A DNA stretch of 64,000 bases, from contig JANATG010000019.1 of assembly GCA_029449235.1 (NCBI GenBank), positions 186,001 through 250,000 on the forward strand. Reading direction: 5' to 3'. The translations under genes were made by a program, and so were the position numbers. The notes beneath the pieces are model-generated. The model was given only the letters and a program-made list of their open reading frames with translations, searched no databases and had not been told where the DNA came from. Positions 48,229 through 59,790 of this stretch are shown piece after piece (the first letter of the stretch is position 1; each line of letters starts with the position of its first letter). The DNA is from Linnemannia schmuckeri. Lineage: Eukaryota; Mortierellomycota; Mortierellomycetes; Mortierellales; Mortierellaceae.

Positions 48229-48957
48229 TATAGGACAAGGAAACAAAAAACAAAAAACAAAAACAATCGAAAGCAAGAACAAGAGAGCTTACCAGTTTAA
48301 GGATTTGGGGCTGATGGTTTTGAGGTTATGGCGCTGTTTAGCCCAGTTGCGCCAAGAGGCATTCTCAAGTCGAAGCCCATTGATCAGGTCATTCTTCTGC
48401 TTGGTCATAAACTTCCACGACGCCGCAATGTCGTCCTCGTTGTTCCATCCATTGCCGAGGTAATCAATCGCTGCTGCTGGTGGGTTGACGGGGATCAAGC
48501 GACCGGCGTCGGTATCGTCGTGCATGGGGGTTGTCTTTGCAGAGGCTGAGGTTGTGGGAAGGAGGCCACCTGGACGAGGGTGGTGTGCATGGTAGGTTGG
48601 GTGAGATGAGTGGTTGTTGTGGGAGTGAGAGTGTTTGCTGTTATGGCGGCGGGAGGACCGTTCACTGTTGACGGACGAACTCCGAGGTCGAGTTGAAGTC
48701 GAAGAAGAAGAGCTGCGGTGTGAGCTGTGGTGGTGGTGGCGCCTGCTTGAGGTTGTTGGAGTAGTGTTGGTATCGGGTGTGTTTTGGTGGTTGTGACTAT
48801 GATGGCTGTGGCTATGGCTGTTGTGGTTGTGAGAGTGTGAATGGTGGCGACGAGAGGAAGAAGACGAGGGCGAAGTGGAAGTGGAGGAAGAGGAAGGCGA
48901 AGGGGGAGTAGGGGCAGGCTGGTTGAAGTAAGGCGAGGAATCTAGTTGGGAAGCCAT
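45777..48957 (-). CDS. Reg1-like PP1 regulatory subunit (DUF1752 domain)
   Basis: Two exons: 48957-48293 and 47166-45777 (684 aa), split by a 1126-bp intron. The join N|W|LKDSDTTWLYGPLY continues the conserved block, which supports it. Residues 30-130 are Ser/His-rich (RRHHSHSHNHNSHSHS). The DUF1752/GATA_AreA-type motif is at about 175-210 (AASWKFMTKQKNDLINGLRL, then ENASWRNWAK). Further on, LRFNDSVEQCVSIDTD matches the conserved (H/R)FNDxVEQC block of yeast Reg1/Reg2, next to an RVxF-like PP1 docking site (KLRF). The C-terminus is acidic, then poly-Q and Thr/Ser/Pro-rich. Inferred role: targets the PP1 catalytic subunit in glucose repression signalling. Other DUF1752 proteins exist, so the exact orthologue is less sure. 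Confidence 0.85.
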
Positions 48958-51044
48958 TATCCCTTTTCTGATGTCTGTGTTGGTTGTTTGTTTGAAGGAT
49001 GGAAAAGGAGAACAGAAGAAGTAGTGAAGGACTGAGAGGAAGGGTGAGTGTGTGTGAGTGTTGATGTTCTATTGCTGAGAGGGGAAAAGTGAGGAAAGGA
49101 AGGAAAAGAGGAGGAGGAGGAGTGAAGAAGGAAGAGGAAGACGAAGACAAAGAAGAAGAGGAACGGAAGGAAAGGGAAAGAGAAGATGAACAACAACAGA
49201 AAAAAAAAAAAAAAAAAAAAAAAGGAGAGAAAAGGGCTCAGGGTTGATAAAATCCTTTTCGATGAATCAGTGACTGCGAGTGATCAAATTAAAGTTGTAT
49301 TTTGAAAAGTATGTGCGCGCACTGGGTGCACTGCCTGTCTGTCTGCCAGTGCCATTGCCATTGCCAAATGTCAAGTCCGCGAACAATTGTCGCCATTTCA
49401 GCACTCGCTCACGGAAGAAGAGGAAAAGGGTACATGTGCTCAAGAAGGGAATGCGAAAAAAAAAGATATGGCCACGGACACGGATTTATACTTGAGAACT
49501 TTTTGCCAACAGAAAGAAAGAACGAAAGAACCAAAGAACGAACTGTGCCTCGCATTGGCCACAAATAGATACTGCGCCAAGGGTGACTACTACTGACTAC
49601 TTATACGGTATATTCTCCTCGCAAAAGGTGCTTGAGGTAATTTTTACATTCAAAGAATGCGCCACCATCCACTGTCCTCTTCTTCCCATCGATCCTTCTT
49701 CCTCTTTTCCCTTCCTTCTCCGTCTGCACTCAGCTCTCCAGTCCACTCCATTGTCACCACACCAATCCGGCCACAAAGACAACCACAGAGCACAATAACA
49801 ACAACCACAAACAACCGCTCGGGGTGAATCAGCAATTATCAAAACTCCTACTTCTCTCCTTTTCTCTCCCACGCATAAACCTCCCTCCCCTCCCCCCAAC
49901 CCAACCCTATTCACAATCCACGGCTCATGTTACTTAGTAACTTTTTTTTATTCTTCTTTGTCCAACAAAGGCCATGGGTCTAAACCAAATAACAACCACA
50001 CCCCCAACGCACGTGCGGATTCCAGTTGCTCATGATCATCAAACAAGGACGGGTACTTTCTTCAAAGTCAGCTAAAAGAAAAGAAAAAAAAAAAAAAAGG
50101 GAAAGGAAAAAACGGGATGGGATGGAGGATTTGCATGCGACAAACAGAGGAGTAATAACCACTTTCCATATTTTCTCTCGATCAAAATCACTCCGTTTTT
50201 TTGTCCTTTCTCTCTATCTATTAGCACCATCAGAGAAACCTGCCAAAGGATGGCTTCAAAGTCCAGAGAGGATTAAAAAAAAAACAGATGGAAAGAAGAA
50301 ACGAGATGAACGTCAACAGTGAACAAATAACAACAAATGAGAAAAAGAGAACCACACTCCATGTATCGATCTCATGTTAATTATCGTATAACCATAGCCA
50401 TGCGCACAAATGTCGTCTCCCTCCCTCGCCGTAGTTTGTTATAGGCTGTTTTATGTCCCTTGCTCTGTGCACCTAAAAAAAAAAAAAAAAAAAAAAAAAA
50501 AGACAAAAGGCTTCCCCGCACAGACCAATGTTCAGTTCAGGGACTGACCCTTAGCTCATCTAAGCCTGCCACTAGTCTTGCTCTCTCCTTCCCTTTTGTC
50601 TGACTTTTCCTTTCGTTTCTTTTCCCTTCACCCCCACTCCCTGAACACTCACCCTCTTTTTGTAATGTATTGTGAAACAAACCAAAAGCACAAACGAGGG
50701 GGAAATATGCTCAACTCCCCGCGGGCCTGCTGCATCAAATACAAGCAAGGAAGATATTGCATACTCATAATGCCCGAGAAAGTATATGAGCGTGTTCTCG
50801 ATGAAAAATGGCGCTGTTATTATTATTATGTGAAAATGGTGAGGGGATATATGAGATGATGAGATAGTGTCGCTACATACAACAGAAAAGAGAAGGACCT
50901 TCCTTCCCGTCGAGTGAGCGCGGTCGTGGGAGCAAAAACGTAGTCCAGTGGAACATGGACGAAGAGTCGATCGGTTGGTTTGCCGCCTTTCCTTCAGTCA
51001 ATCATATCGATCAACAAGGAGCGGCAAAAAGTAATCCAACAGAC
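48958..51044. other. 2.1-kb intergenic region
   Basis: Promoter side of the Reg1-like gene and 3' side of Sho1. Long A runs at about 49200-49223 and 50475-50501. No gene is supported. Confidence 0.5.
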
Positions 51045-53230
51045 TTAAATAAGCTGGAGGTAATTGCTGGGGGCAATACCGATGGTGCCGTCCTGCTTGC
51101 GAGCCTGCCACCACTTGCCCTTGTTATCAACAATGTCCAGAACCTCGCCCTTGACGAATCCCAACTCGTTGGCATCCTCAGGGTTAGCCTCGTACGAGTA
51201 CAATGCGCGGGCCTTGTAGGCATAGTCTGATGATGCTGCCACTACAACCGAGCTGAGGTTGTTGTTGTCCTGGGGCTGGGTCGCATTGATTACGCCGTTG
51301 GGAGCTGAAGCGCCTCCTGCAACGCCCGTACCCGCAGCACCGTGGGCCCTTGGAATCGTGAATCCGTTAATCGTGCGCAACGCCAATGAATCCTCCTCTG
51401 CTCCAAAATAAATTACCCAAAAGATCTAGATTCACCGACAGAAGTGCTGTTTATCAGTCCCAATTCGCTTGTCTGTTCAGTACTTGAAAGGTACATGGCC
51501 ATCTATAACACATAAATAAGATATAAATGTATCTTACGAGTACAAAAGACTGGAAGATGAGACCAGCAGCGACGGCGCTGAGCCTTGGGGCACCAATGTT
51601 GATGGTGCCTTCGATGGAGATAATAACAAGAGTGAGAGATCCTCCGATGAAGGTCAACAGGGCCAGACGGTAGTTGTGGACAGACTGTGTGGCGACTGCC
51701 AATGTGGCTCCGAGAATGATGAAGAGGTTATAAAAGATATCGACCCAGACCAAGTGAATCCATGAGCCAACTGTACACGCAGCAACGAACGTGATGAGCC
51801 ATCCGATCTATTATATCCATATTTTGTTCATTTTGAACACAAGGATAGAAAAAAAATAAAAGATTGGTCAGTTGTTATGTTGTTTGTGTTTACTTGTGTC
51901 TGCTTGTGCTTTGGTGATGTTTGGAGTACAGTAGTAGTATGTCATTCCGTTGGACTAGCACGTTAGCAGGGGCGGAAGAGAAAGATAAAGGAATAAACTA
52001 TATACATTCTTTATCCTGAAGCAAAGAAGAGGAGATTGTCGGATAATAGTAATAGGGATGAACGACCTTCGTTCAATCGTTTGTTCATTGTTTTGCTGAC
52101 AGAAAATGACGACGCCATAGTATTCCGGTATGGCTCCCTCTTTCTACTTTACTACCATTGCAGCATCATCCATCACCGTGGCTGAACTGTTCATATACCC
52201 ACAACTCTCGCTCTTGCTGTTCTATGGTCTGTTCGCAGTTGATCTCCGGGGTTTGTGTCTTGCTGTTTTTCAACTGCAACAATCGTCGCCGCTCCAATGT
52301 TTTTTTTTTCTTGTTGTAAAAAGTGCGTGGGTTGGGGGGTTTTAATATCAAAGCTTTCTTCCTTTCTTTCTTCAGTTCTCCAGGGTGAACAAAGTGGAAA
52401 GGGGTAAGGGAAAGGAGGGGAAATTATTTTTATGCCCTGGCCTGTGGCCTGGGACACGAGTGGGAGAGAAGAAGGGATCACTAATCCTCTCCAAGGACAA
52501 AAAGAAAAAAAAGGAACTAAACGCCTGCACTATATCTGCTTTTCTTCCAGCTGACCCGTGGAAGGTGGCGACACTTGCTCCTGACTAGAGCCATCGTAAT
52601 ATACCCCTAGCGACATCAGTGGTCTGGTACCCTTACCCTCACTCCTTTTCTTCCTGGTTTTTGTTGAATATGCATGTATGCATCCTCCTGCCTTCTGTCT
52701 GTTCATATATGTGTGTCCCTTAACCCCTGTTGACTTCCCAGCCTCTCTCTTTCACTCACTCTCACAGCTCGGCTTTCTGACTGGCTGACTGACTGCCAAT
52801 TTGCCTGCCAGCAGGGTTCAAGGAAGGACTGAATCGAGCGGAAGTCCCTTTGTACTTTTTTTCCCGCTCCGTTGCCCCTCTTATGCTCTTAGTCCAAGCA
52901 GAGGTCCGGTCGGTCCACACAATTGTTTTCTGGTTTGTCGTATTTGCCGCCGTAATATCGCTATTGCTTTTTTTGTTTAGCCTCGGTGGATAGAAGCGAA
53001 GAGGAGAGAGAGGGAAAGAGAGTCGCGAGACGGGTATAGGTGGTCAGCCCATCCTGTCCTGTCTCCCCTGTTGTCTCACACACAATACACAACACTCAAG
53101 CGGCCTATTCGGTGACTGCGTTGGATAACATGTGATGCGCCATGCTGTCTCTGTCACCCCGTTGTTGTGTATGTTGACTGTTGTGAGAGAGGTGCAAGGT
53201 AAGAAGGGAAAGGTGAAGTGCAAGAAGGGT

Positions 53231-53271
<41 letters not shown>

Positions 53272-53381
53272 TAAGTGTGCGTTGACTGGTAGGTGCTGGA
53301 GGGTTCTCTTACCAGGAAGAGGACGAGGGAGCAGAGGAAGAAGGGCTGCGCCAGGACGAGATTAATGTCGATGAAGGCCAT
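51045..53381 (-). CDS. SHO1: High-osmolarity sensor Sho1
   Basis: Plasma-membrane adaptor of the HOG/filamentation MAPK pathways. Three exons: 53381-53313, 51807-51538, 51425-51045 (239 aa). The four transmembrane segments are each readable: FFLCSLVLFL|IGWLITFVAA (spanning the exon 1/2 join), VWVDIFYNLFIILGATLAV, LALLTFIGGSLTLVIISI and LSAVAAGLIFQSFVL|IFWVIY. A linker of about 60 residues leads to a C-terminal SH3 domain (about 183-239) with the ALYSYEA, ELGFVKGE, KWWQARK and APSNYL consensus. This 4TM+SH3 order is unique to Sho1 and the SH3 would bind Pbs2. Slightly shorter than the yeast protein. Intron 1 is 1505 bp and interrupts TM1. Confidence 0.95.
53235..53268. repeat. (GA)17 microsatellite in Sho1 intron 1
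   Basis: Seventeen GA units; on the transcribed sense strand it is a (CT)17 tract about 45-80 nt after the intron 1 donor. It could bind pyrimidine-tract factors, but this is only a guess. Confidence 0.85.
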
Positions 53382-54418
53382 GGCTTTTTATGTGTATGTT
53401 TGAAGTTGTCTCTGGTGTACTGAAGTGTGTTTGAGAGTGATGAATTGGTTGGACAGGGGAAAAGGGAGAGGAAGGAGTGATGTGTGATGAATGAGTGTAT
53501 GAGAATGAGAGAAGTGAAGAGAAGGTGGGAAAAGAAAAAATGGAAGAGAAAGAAAGTGAAAGAGCACAAACAGAAGGAAAGAAGAAAAGTAGGAAGAGGG
53601 CAGGGCAGGGAAGAACACAAAAAAGTAAAGAAAAAAGAAAGAATCATCTCTTTGGTGCAATCATGTCTGATACCCTCACTCTATTCTTCTCTCTTCATGA
53701 TACTATCACCTCTCCTCACCATCATTTATTCGCCCTCCCTTCATCTTCACTCATACCACTACTATATTACTCACCTTCGTCCCCTTCGTGCTTCATCCTT
53801 CATCCATAAGGTGATTTCTTTTTAAATAAAAGAAAGGCATATCATATATTATCCAACCTCCATGCAATGCACATCCCCAGCCAGTCAACCAATCCAACGA
53901 ACCAAACCAAACCAAACCAAAAACCAACCAAACAAAACAAAGGCTGAAGGGGATAAAAATATCCCTTCTTTTTTTTTTTCTGCCCTTATGGGCGTACAGC
54001 CCGACCAACCGACCGACATCAAACCCTCAGGTCATGTCATGTCATTTCTCACATCCATCCCCATTCTTTCTATTTCATAGACCTGTAAAACGTTGTTCCT
54101 CCTCCCTTTTGTGCACAAGCACAGTTTCTTCGTTTTTTGTCTACTCTTCAATTTCCTTCTTCCACGTATATCAAACACAATTTGCTGTTGTCCTGGTTTT
54201 TTTTTGTTGTTGTCTGTTGCCAAGACCTCCGGCGAGGCAGATGACGAAGTCGAAGTGAAGGAAACCCAAAAAAATTCCTGCCTTTTGTCAATCCTCCGCC
54301 TCCGAAAAAAAAAAAAAAAAAAAAAAGGTAAGGTCTGTATGCACATATGTCCCATGGCATCATAGACAACAATAACAAGGTACACAAACATCCAAAACGA
54401 AAGGACGGACACCGCCTC

Positions 54419-54453
<35 letters not shown>

Positions 54454-55614
54454 AAGCCCGACGCACCCCAACTTGACATTTTCTTTCTGCTTTTTTTTTC
54501 ACTTTTTTTGTGGACTACCGGTCGGTCGGCATACCGCAAAGGATGCATACAAACTGTGGACTGGGTGCATGTACGAAGATCGAAATAAAATGAGGGAACC
54601 CCGAGAATAACAAGAGCAAAAGGTCAATAAGAAAAATAAGAAAAAAAAAAAAAAAAAAAAAAAAGACGTATGCCAGGGCCAGGACGAATTGAGAGGCGTA
54701 TTACAATAAAAATTGGAGATGGTGGTTTTTTTTTTGGGAGGAGAGGGATGAGAGATATCGCAGATGAAAAGAGTATCCCAGGATTTACAAGGGGGCGGTG
54801 GTGGACGAGGAGAGGAGAGGACGAGAGGAATGGGCAAAGTACGAACAAAAAGGGATCATGCTTTACGATTTGCCGACTGCACAACACAACGACTAAAAGC
54901 ACGAGAGAGTGAGAGAGGCAAAGAGAGAGAGAGAGAGAGAGATGCAGAATATGTCGCGAGAATGTAGCCATAAACATCGACCATTGACACATTTTTTTTT
55001 ATTTTGCTTTCACCCTTGCATTCACTGTTGTGGCAATGTTCTGTTTTTTTTTTGAAGGGAACATTTTTCGTGGGACCAGACCAACAGACAAGCATTGCGC
55101 CCAGTTTTAAACGGCGGTGAACAGATGACATATCAGATAGACATGTACAACAACAACAACCGGTACATCCTCGGCATGCGTCGTTTTGTATCCCAATCTC
55201 TCTTTCTCCTTACAAACGATCTTCATCGTTCAAGAGAGGCACTGCAACCATTGATTATCGCGTGGCAGTGGGATAGGTTAAGAAACCTTGATCTATAAGC
55301 ATTTAATTTCACAGCCCTTGCAGAACTGAAGATTAAGATTGCACAACCCCTCGAAAAAAAAGACATAAGCTACACCAAATGAACAGGACATGAAAACCAC
55401 GAGCAAACAAAAGATGCGAACCATGGAAAAGTAGAAAACTACAAAACAAACAAAATGCAATAAAAGGGTCATTGCTCACAGCCATGACATCCCATGCAAC
55501 AAACCCTAGAGGAATTGGCTTTTCGTTGCCTCCTCGTGTTTATTTCTTCAATTGTTACCAAGTCATTAATCTACGAGGTAATTAGCCCTAACCTCATAGA
55601 TCTTTTGTCCCTGA

Positions 55615-55663
<49 letters not shown>

Positions 55664-55881
55664 CTACAGAATTATTATTCTCCTTACTGAGCCTAGGCCA
55701 TATAGTAGTTCACCTTCCCTACAGGTAATGGTGTATTGCTCTGGACCCGTGGACAGTGTTTTCCTTCAAGTGCATTCAACTGCTACTTCTACGTGTTTAT
55801 TTACAGATATTTCTAAGATAGTTCGTTTCTTCCCTTCATTCTAGTTTGGTTACGCTCCATATTTTGCTATCTTCCCTTCTT
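53382..55881. other. 2.5-kb intergenic region with long homopolymers
   Basis: Upstream of Sho1 and downstream of the cysteine-rich pseudogene. Contains A-runs at about 54306-54326, 54420-54449 and 54640-54664 and a T46 run at 55618-55663, the longest in the window. No gene seen. Confidence 0.5.
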
Positions 55882-58800
55882 TCAATCCTCCGCAAGCATC
55901 CTCTCAGGCTGCTCAACCATCTCCAGCTGCTGCTGCTGCTGCTGCTGCTGCTCCTGTCCATCCAAACCCAACAACATCATCTTCTCCACTCCATCGCTCA
56001 ACTCCAACTTGGTCGTCGTCGTAGTATTCCTGCCGACCGACAGACAATCTGCCACCTCTTTGGTCACCTCCAACATGTACCAGAACGGAGTCGCAATCGT
56101 TCCGAAAAACGACACCCATTCGACCGCCGACAAGCCGGTACTCAAAGCCGTATAACTCACCGAGATCGAAGTACGGCTAGCCGAAGACAATGCACCATTG
56201 ATCAACGGGTTCAGTGTTGTCGCAATCAAGGCTTCAGCGACCGGGATCGTAGCAATCGTAGTGAACATCGTATTTGTAAGCATCCTTATGATCTGGATTA
56301 GACTCGTACAATTGCTTCTATCTTCACCACACTCGGTCGGGATGCCGAGCAGTCCGACAAGCCGGAAGAGATAGTCTCGAATCGAGTTGTTCTGGTCGTC
56401 CGGGGAGACGATATTGATCATCTGAAGGATACCATTGAAGATCGAGACGGCTCCTCCGATACTTGTGGCTAGACCATTCTGTAGATTGATCACGAGGGCT
56501 TTGAGGACTGCCAGGAGTGGGGCTATGATCAGGGACCCACGATGGGGAAGAAGCCAATGTTGTCTTGGATGAACAGGATAAAGTCGCCTAGGATGCCCTA
56601 CAGATGATCGCGGTATATTGAGCAATTGAGCACTTGTCTGCGAACAACGCAGCATTCAATCCTATATGGTGGAGGAAAGAAATTGAAAAATAATTGCATG
56701 GTCAGTCATCCTGTTCTTTCATAACCACATTTAACCAAACGTAACGCTTATAAATTATCTTTTTGTTTTTTACCTTTGCATCTGAAGGCCTTACCAAAGG
56801 CCTCGTACATATAGAGGAGAGAGTTCGTACTTGGCAAAATTGCCCGTCATCGTTCCAATCAACGCCCCAAACGTCTGTCCAGTCGCCCGAAGCGTCGTCG
56901 TGTCACCGGTAGTAAGCATGTTCTCCAAGGCACTAGTAATAGTTGCCAGCTGGCTCGTCATCCCCTTCGTGATAGCCGCCGACGTCTGCGTTGCCTTTGT
57001 GTTTGCAGCGGCCGCAATATTCCTGTACAGCGCAAGAACTCCAGTATAATCGGTCGCCTGTGCAGGTAGCACGGCGACCGATTATACTGGATCAAGCTCT
57101 GCAAAATCAGGCAAGGAGCTGTTGAGTACCGCATTGGTCGTAAAGTTGAGCGTCCGGAAATCAACCTGGACTATCGCGGAGAGTCGAAGGGCATGTTCGG
57201 TAGTGGCCTCGGCAGGAGCGGTAGTCTGGGCCAAGATCGTGAGGTCATCCTTGGCGGCTACCAGGTTTGCCGAGACCTCGTTTAAGGTAGCGATCAGGGG
57301 CGTGCAGACTACTTTTATGAGGCTGTTGGTAGGGAGGAGAGCTTGGTGATCTGGGCCGTTGCTGCTGCTACAACCGTTGCACATTCATTCTTGCAGGAGG
57401 CGTTCGGGTTGCTGGCGTAGCAGCCTGCAATACAGTCAGATGCTAGTACTGGGGCTGCACGCACCGTTGTACAGTTGTACAAGGTGCCACTAGCCAGGCC
57501 GCAGCTCGTCGGGAACGCCGATCCACATACCTATCGTGCAGGCGAAATGGGTGAAACTAATTAGCTTGAATGCCTTTCTGGTGATGAAAATAGGTATGGA
57601 AGCCGACATAAAGGAGTTGTAAACTTACAGCGCTTGTGCCTCGGCACTTGCAAGGATCCTGACAAACATCATTAAGAGACGACCTGACACAAGCTTGAGC
57701 TCCACAATCTGCCTTCAACACGGGTGCTTGGCCGCTCACACATGTACACAACGCGCTCGGAATAAATGATACGCTGAGGCAAACGACACGTCGCATCTGA
57801 CGCTATTATCCACATAGTTACATCTTGCGAATCCACAGTCGCCAGTTGCACAGCCGTTCGAACAGGCGGTCACTGTTCCTGTGGGACATGTTGCCAGAGA
57901 GTTGGTGGGCTTAGCGCAGTCTGCCGAAAACCGGTCGGTCCACACTGTTTCTGTGCTGACACAATCGCAGACCCTGTTAGCCTCACAGACGTCAACACCT
58001 CCAGGGTCCATCCGACAGATCTCGGAAGATTGGCAGGCCGATTTTTTGATGGGAAGCGTGCGGTTGGTGGCGCAAGTGTAGAGCGAGTCGGCAAGGTAAC
58101 CACAGTTGGCTGGGAAGGACTTTCCGTAGGTATCGCCGACTCGGCGGCATGCACAGGGGTCGAACGCGCAAACGTCTTGTGCGCTTGCGATCACATCGCA
58201 GTAACTTGTGCATATCTCTGAGACGACAGGAATGTCGCCTTGTTTACCGCAGGACATCGGTGTCTTGTTGTTGTACTTGCAGTCTGCAGGGAACGAGAAT
58301 ACACAAACCTAAAGTAGTGAAGCGTATTACATTGTTAATTACAATGTTCAACATCGGCCGCCCAACATGACCTTCCTAACTTGGGGAAAAGAAGTAGCAA
58401 CGTGAAAAAGTACTTACCGGTACAGAGACCTCTTGACAGGCACACTTATCAACATAGGAGTCATCTCCTGCCTTGCTGGTATTCTTGATATTCGCCGAAC
58501 ACTTTCCATCACCACACTCCTTCTCCACCACCGGCAAATGACCCGAGGTACACCTGTAAAGCGTACTCTCGGTGTACTCACACGAGCTCGAGAACTGTGA
58601 TCCACAATGGTGTCCGCTATTTTTTCAGATACAATCCAAGAACGTGTATGTCGGTCCAGCAGCGGATGTAGTACAAGTAGAGTTCTTCTTGCACTCGAGT
58701 TTCTTCACGGGGGGGGGGGCACCCACACTTGCACAGGAGTAGACAATGGTGGGGTCGTAGCTGCAGTTTACGGGAAGTGAACCGCCACAGCTGTCACCGC

Positions 58801-59320
58801 ATATTGTGCATGCACAGGGGTCGAATGCACAGACATCTGGTCCTGCTTGGATCGTGCAGTATAGGGTGCAGTTTTCCTTGATCGTGGGACATCGCCGACT
58901 TTTTCATAATTCATTAGCGCCTTTGTATTTGTATGCGCAAGTCGAGCTGAATACCGAAGCGCAGACCTATTTTCGCAAAAAACGAATTGAGCAGTAAATG
59001 GGTATCAAGGTATGATAATCTCAGGCATACAAAGCTTGCTCCTCAAATTTTAAATGACCTACCGCTACGCCGGCTTCCTTACAGGCACACTGGTCAATGC
59101 AGATATCATCTGCCATTTGCACTAAAATCTGTAGAAGTACCCTGGACAATGTTCGCAGATCAAGTACCCGTTCCACAACCATTGACGAGCGTCGGGAGCG
59201 TACCCTTGACACATCTGTACAGACTGTTAGACTTCAACAAACAGAGCGCTGCAAAAAGTCGAACCGCAACGGGCGGCATCCTCCTGGCAGATACAAGCAG
59301 GTGGGGAACTATGAGGATTC
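55882..59320 (-). pseudogene. Decayed cysteine-rich secreted repeat gene
   Basis: Repeated units of about 80-90 residues with the pattern VC-x-F-x-C ... LYxC ... P ... C ... C ... CxC (for example DVCAFDPCACRR and SLYTCATNRTLPIKKSAC) run from about 59300 to 57400, with phase-conserved introns just before the VC of several units (acceptors near 58980, 58316 and 57533). A helical C-terminal part follows (57384-56791 and 56650-55882, ending in poly-Q). The frame is broken: TGA at 59160-59162, 58904-58906 and 58625-58627, TAA at 57082-57084, and apparent frameshifts near 59120, 57800, 57340, 56600 and 56540. No start codon or signal peptide is found at the 5' end. Neighbouring genes are all intact, so I read it as a pseudogene. 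The family is not recognised; surface or wall protein is likely. A region-limited assembly problem is the alternative. Confidence 0.75.
57041..57090. repeat. 18-bp perfect inverted repeat (hairpin)
   Basis: Arms 57041-57058 and 57073-57090 are perfect reverse complements, starting CCAGTATAATCGGTC; four more pairs (GTGC/GCAC) form after a one-base bulge, leaving a 5-base loop. It sits in the pseudogene and creates its in-frame TAA. Confidence 0.9.
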
Positions 59321-59790
59321 TTTGCCTTAATAATTTTACTCAATCCGTGGTATTAGATAATAGTATAACGGGCTAGAAAAGGTCTTTTGAGTGACGATCT
59401 AGTCCTTGATTCTTTTTAGGATTATCCGTCTCTATTACTTTTTTTTTTTGTGCAGACGGGACACATGCTAGGCTTTATCTTTCCGCGTAGAAAACAAGGA
59501 AGCTGAGACGCTCTGAAGAATACTCTCACGCGTACAAGTAGTTAAAGAAGCACTGTTGATACACACGCAGAAAGCAGGAAGAAACATGAGCTAAAAGAAT
59601 ATATTCATATGTTCAATGGTGGCTAAAATACAAGGGTACAGACAGAGTATGGAGATATTTTGTGTGTGGTAAGACGGATAGATAAATAGGGAGATTTGAT
59701 ATGGTAGAAGGACACCCAGGTGAGCAGTAACAGTGAGGATGGCACTGACCGCACCAGCAACGGGATGAAAAGGTGTGTACAAGTTGGTCT
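59321..59790. other. Short intergenic region
   Basis: AT-rich, between the broken 5' end of the cysteine-rich gene and the 3' end of the MARVEL-like gene. No start exon for the former was found here. Nothing else seen. Confidence 0.5.
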
